From contig NZ_JAHRCU010000012.1 in the NCBI RefSeq assembly GCF_019083995.1, positions 91,513 through 155,512 on the forward strand: DNA of 64,000 nucleotides. The letters are read 5' to 3'. Below the pieces are notes generated by a model. That model was not told where the DNA came from. It saw nothing but the letters and a program-made list of their open reading frames with translations, and searched no databases. The position numbers were made by a program, and so were the translations under genes. Each line of letters opens with the position of its first letter. The first letter of the stretch is position 1. Below are positions 62,839 to 64,000 of the stretch, piece after piece. This stretch comes from Roseococcus sp. SDR. Its GTDB lineage: Bacteria; Pseudomonadota; Alphaproteobacteria; Acetobacterales; Acetobacteraceae.

Positions 62839-63726
62839 TTGACCCGCGCCGTTTCCCTCGCGGCCGGCAGTGTTGCCGTGGCCCTTGCCGTGCTGGCGAT
62901 GAAGCTGGTTGCCTGGTGGCTGACCGGCAGCGTGGCGCTGTTCGCCGATGCGCTGGAGAGCGTGGTGAACGTGGCCGCCGCCGCCGCCGCGCTGGTGGCG
63001 GTGCATTACGCCGCCCAGCCAGCGGATGCGAACCACCCCTACGGCCATGACAAGGCGGAGTATTTCTCGGCCGTGCTGGAAGGCGCGCTGATCCTCGTCG
63101 CGGCCTTCATCATCCTGCACGAATGCTGGCAGGTCTGGCAGGCGCCGCGCGAGCCGGAGCTGAGCCTGATCGCCTTCGGCGTGGCGCTGACCGCCACCGC
63201 GGTGAACGGCGCGTGGTGCGCGGTGCTGTTCAAGCAGGGCAAGCGCCTGCGCTCGCCTGCGCTGCTGGCCGATGCGCGGCATCTTCTGGCCGACGTCGTC
63301 ACCTCCATCGGCGTGCTGCTGGGCGTGGCGCTGGCCTTGGCTTCCGGCCTGCTCTGGCTCGACCCGCTGCTGGCGGCGTTGACGGCCGTGAACATCCTGT
63401 TCAGCGGCGCGCGGCTGGTGCGCGAAAGCGTCGGCGGGCTGATGGATGAGGCGGTCTCGCCCCAGATGCTGGCCCGCATCCGCGCCACCGTGGCCGCTGA
63501 GGCCGAGGGCGCGATCGAGGCGCATGACATCCGCTCCCGCCAGGCGGGTCGCTCCACCTTCATCGAGTTCCACCTCGTGGTGCCGGGCGACATGCGCGTG
63601 GTCGAGGCGCATGCCATCTGCGACCGGGTGGAGGCGGCACTCAAGGCCGAGCTGGGCAGCGCCATCATCACCATCCATGTGGAGCCGGACACCAAGGCGA
63701 AGCACAGCGGGGTGCTCGTCCTGTGA
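62839..63726 (+). CDS. Cation diffusion facilitator metal exporter
   Basis: CDF-family metal/proton antiporter of 295 residues with six membrane helices and a cytoplasmic C-terminal domain. The transport-site residues are in FADALESVVN (Asp37, Asn44) and the later ARHLLADVV, with the HPYGHDKAEYF loop conserved. The metal is probably zinc, iron or manganese and cannot be fixed from sequence alone. It starts with TTG at 62839 preceded by AGAGGTAGAG. The stop overlaps the start of the TonB-like gene. Confidence 0.9.
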   Translation: MTRAVSLAAGSVAVALAVLAMKLVAWWLTGSVALFADALESVVNVAAAAAALVAVHYAAQPADANHPYGHDKAEYFSAVLEGALILVAAFIILHECWQVWQAPREPELSLIAFGVALTATAVNGAWCAVLFKQGKRLRSPALLADARHLLADVVTSIGVLLGVALALASGLLWLDPLLAALTAVNILFSGARLVRESVGGLMDEAVSPQMLARIRATVAAEAEGAIEAHDIRSRQAGRSTFIEFHLVVPGDMRVVEAHAICDRVEAALKAELGSAIITIHVEPDTKAKHSGVLVL

Positions 63727-64000
63727 TTCCGGGCGGACGCTGGGCGCCGCCTGAGCGCGGCGGGAACATCTCCGCGGCCGCGCTTCTTTCGCTGCTGCTG
63801 CATGGCGCGGCGCTGGCCGGGCTGATCGGCCTGTTCAACCGCGAACCCCGGACCGAGCCGGAGCCCGAGCGCGGCGTCGAGATCGTCTGGGATCAGGAGG
63901 CCTCCGAGGCGGTGAGCGAGGCCGAGGCGCCGGTGCCCCCCGGCGCGCCGCCGGAACCCGTGGCGCCGCCGGTCGCCGAGGCGCCCCCGCCCGCGCCGCC
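63723..64000 (+). CDS. TonB-family energy-transducing protein, N-terminal part
   Basis: The window ends inside this gene; 92 codons are visible. It starts with GTG overlapping the CDF stop (GTGA). A short cytoplasmic segment, one membrane helix (AAALLSLLLHGAALAGLIGL) and a Glu/Pro-rich stretch (EPEPERGVEIVWDQE, then Pro-Ala repeats) give the typical TonB or TolA architecture. The C-terminal domain that would decide between them lies beyond the window. The overlap suggests co-expression with the CDF transporter. Confidence 0.65.
   Translation, partial: MIPGGRWAPPERGGNISAAALLSLLLHGAALAGLIGLFNREPRTEPEPERGVEIVWDQEASEAVSEAEAPVPPGAPPEPVAPPVAEAPPPAP

Overview
The window is G+C-rich DNA from an alphaproteobacterium, most likely a Roseomonas-like member of the Acetobacteraceae. 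This placement rests on gene content and order, not on any search: two Bug/TctC-type solute-binding proteins, the hrcA-grpE / rph-rdgB divergon, a Cys-type formate dehydrogenase cluster with DUF3305/DUF3306 partners, a phasin, class II ornithine decarboxylase, and an alphaproteobacterial LexA box. Most of it is ordinary chromosome. I see no prophage, insertion sequence, CRISPR array, rRNA or tRNA.

Layout. 1-2.8 kb: the end of an unknown gene, rho, hemJ and a gmhB-like phosphatase. 2.8-7.7 kb: a tightly coupled histidine operon (hisB, DUF2628, hisH, GNAT, hisA, GNAT, hisF, hisE). 7.8-14.7 kb: an XRE-cupin regulator, a small conserved protein, then a leftward run radA-cvpA-purF-SDR-rlmJ-gpsA headed by a perfect LexA box. 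14.8-16.9 kb: a frameshifted secreted-protein gene, a small secreted protein and ccmAB. 17-23.8 kb: acnA, two lipoproteins, proB, uppP and a STAS/anti-sigma-kinase pair. 23.8-38.8 kb: a formate dehydrogenase island. It holds a large multi-cluster Fe-S protein, a lipoate-ligase-like protein, DUF6505/DUF6352/DUF3305/DUF3306 proteins, an HTH-TorD fusion, a Tat peptide protein, fdhABC, a beta-barrel protein, mobB and moeA. 38.9-48.1 kb: an enoyl-CoA hydratase homologue, rdgB, rph, hrcA, grpE, tctC, ornithine decarboxylase with a long structured leader, an atypical SDR, and thiSG under a TPP riboswitch. 48-56.9 kb: aroQ, accB, accC, tctC, a TetR regulator, a phasin, and an M20 hydrolase / DUF2783 / FAD monooxygenase / MBL operon. 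57-64 kb: a methionine-cycle locus (CxCC protein, ArsR-methyltransferase fusion, metH), a lipoprotein, a CDF metal exporter and the start of a TonB-type protein.

How the genes fit together. The formate dehydrogenase island carries enzyme, maturation, chaperone and molybdenum-cofactor functions in one place. The fused HTH-TorD protein could link chaperone state to transcription. In the methionine locus the ArsR-methyltransferase gene and a divergent CxCC-motif gene share a near-perfect palindrome, and metH follows directly.

The strongest candidate for something undescribed is a set of dispersed hairpin repeats. One family (106 bp; copies near 8.6, 45.8 and 49.1 kb) keeps its stems by compensatory base changes, and one copy splits accB from accC and supplies accC's Shine-Dalgarno sequence. 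Other families sit at most convergent gene junctions. Also notable are an rlmJ gene that seems to start at ATC, the HTH-TorD fusion, and a G3E-GTPase fragment that keeps the CxCC motif but lacks a P-loop.
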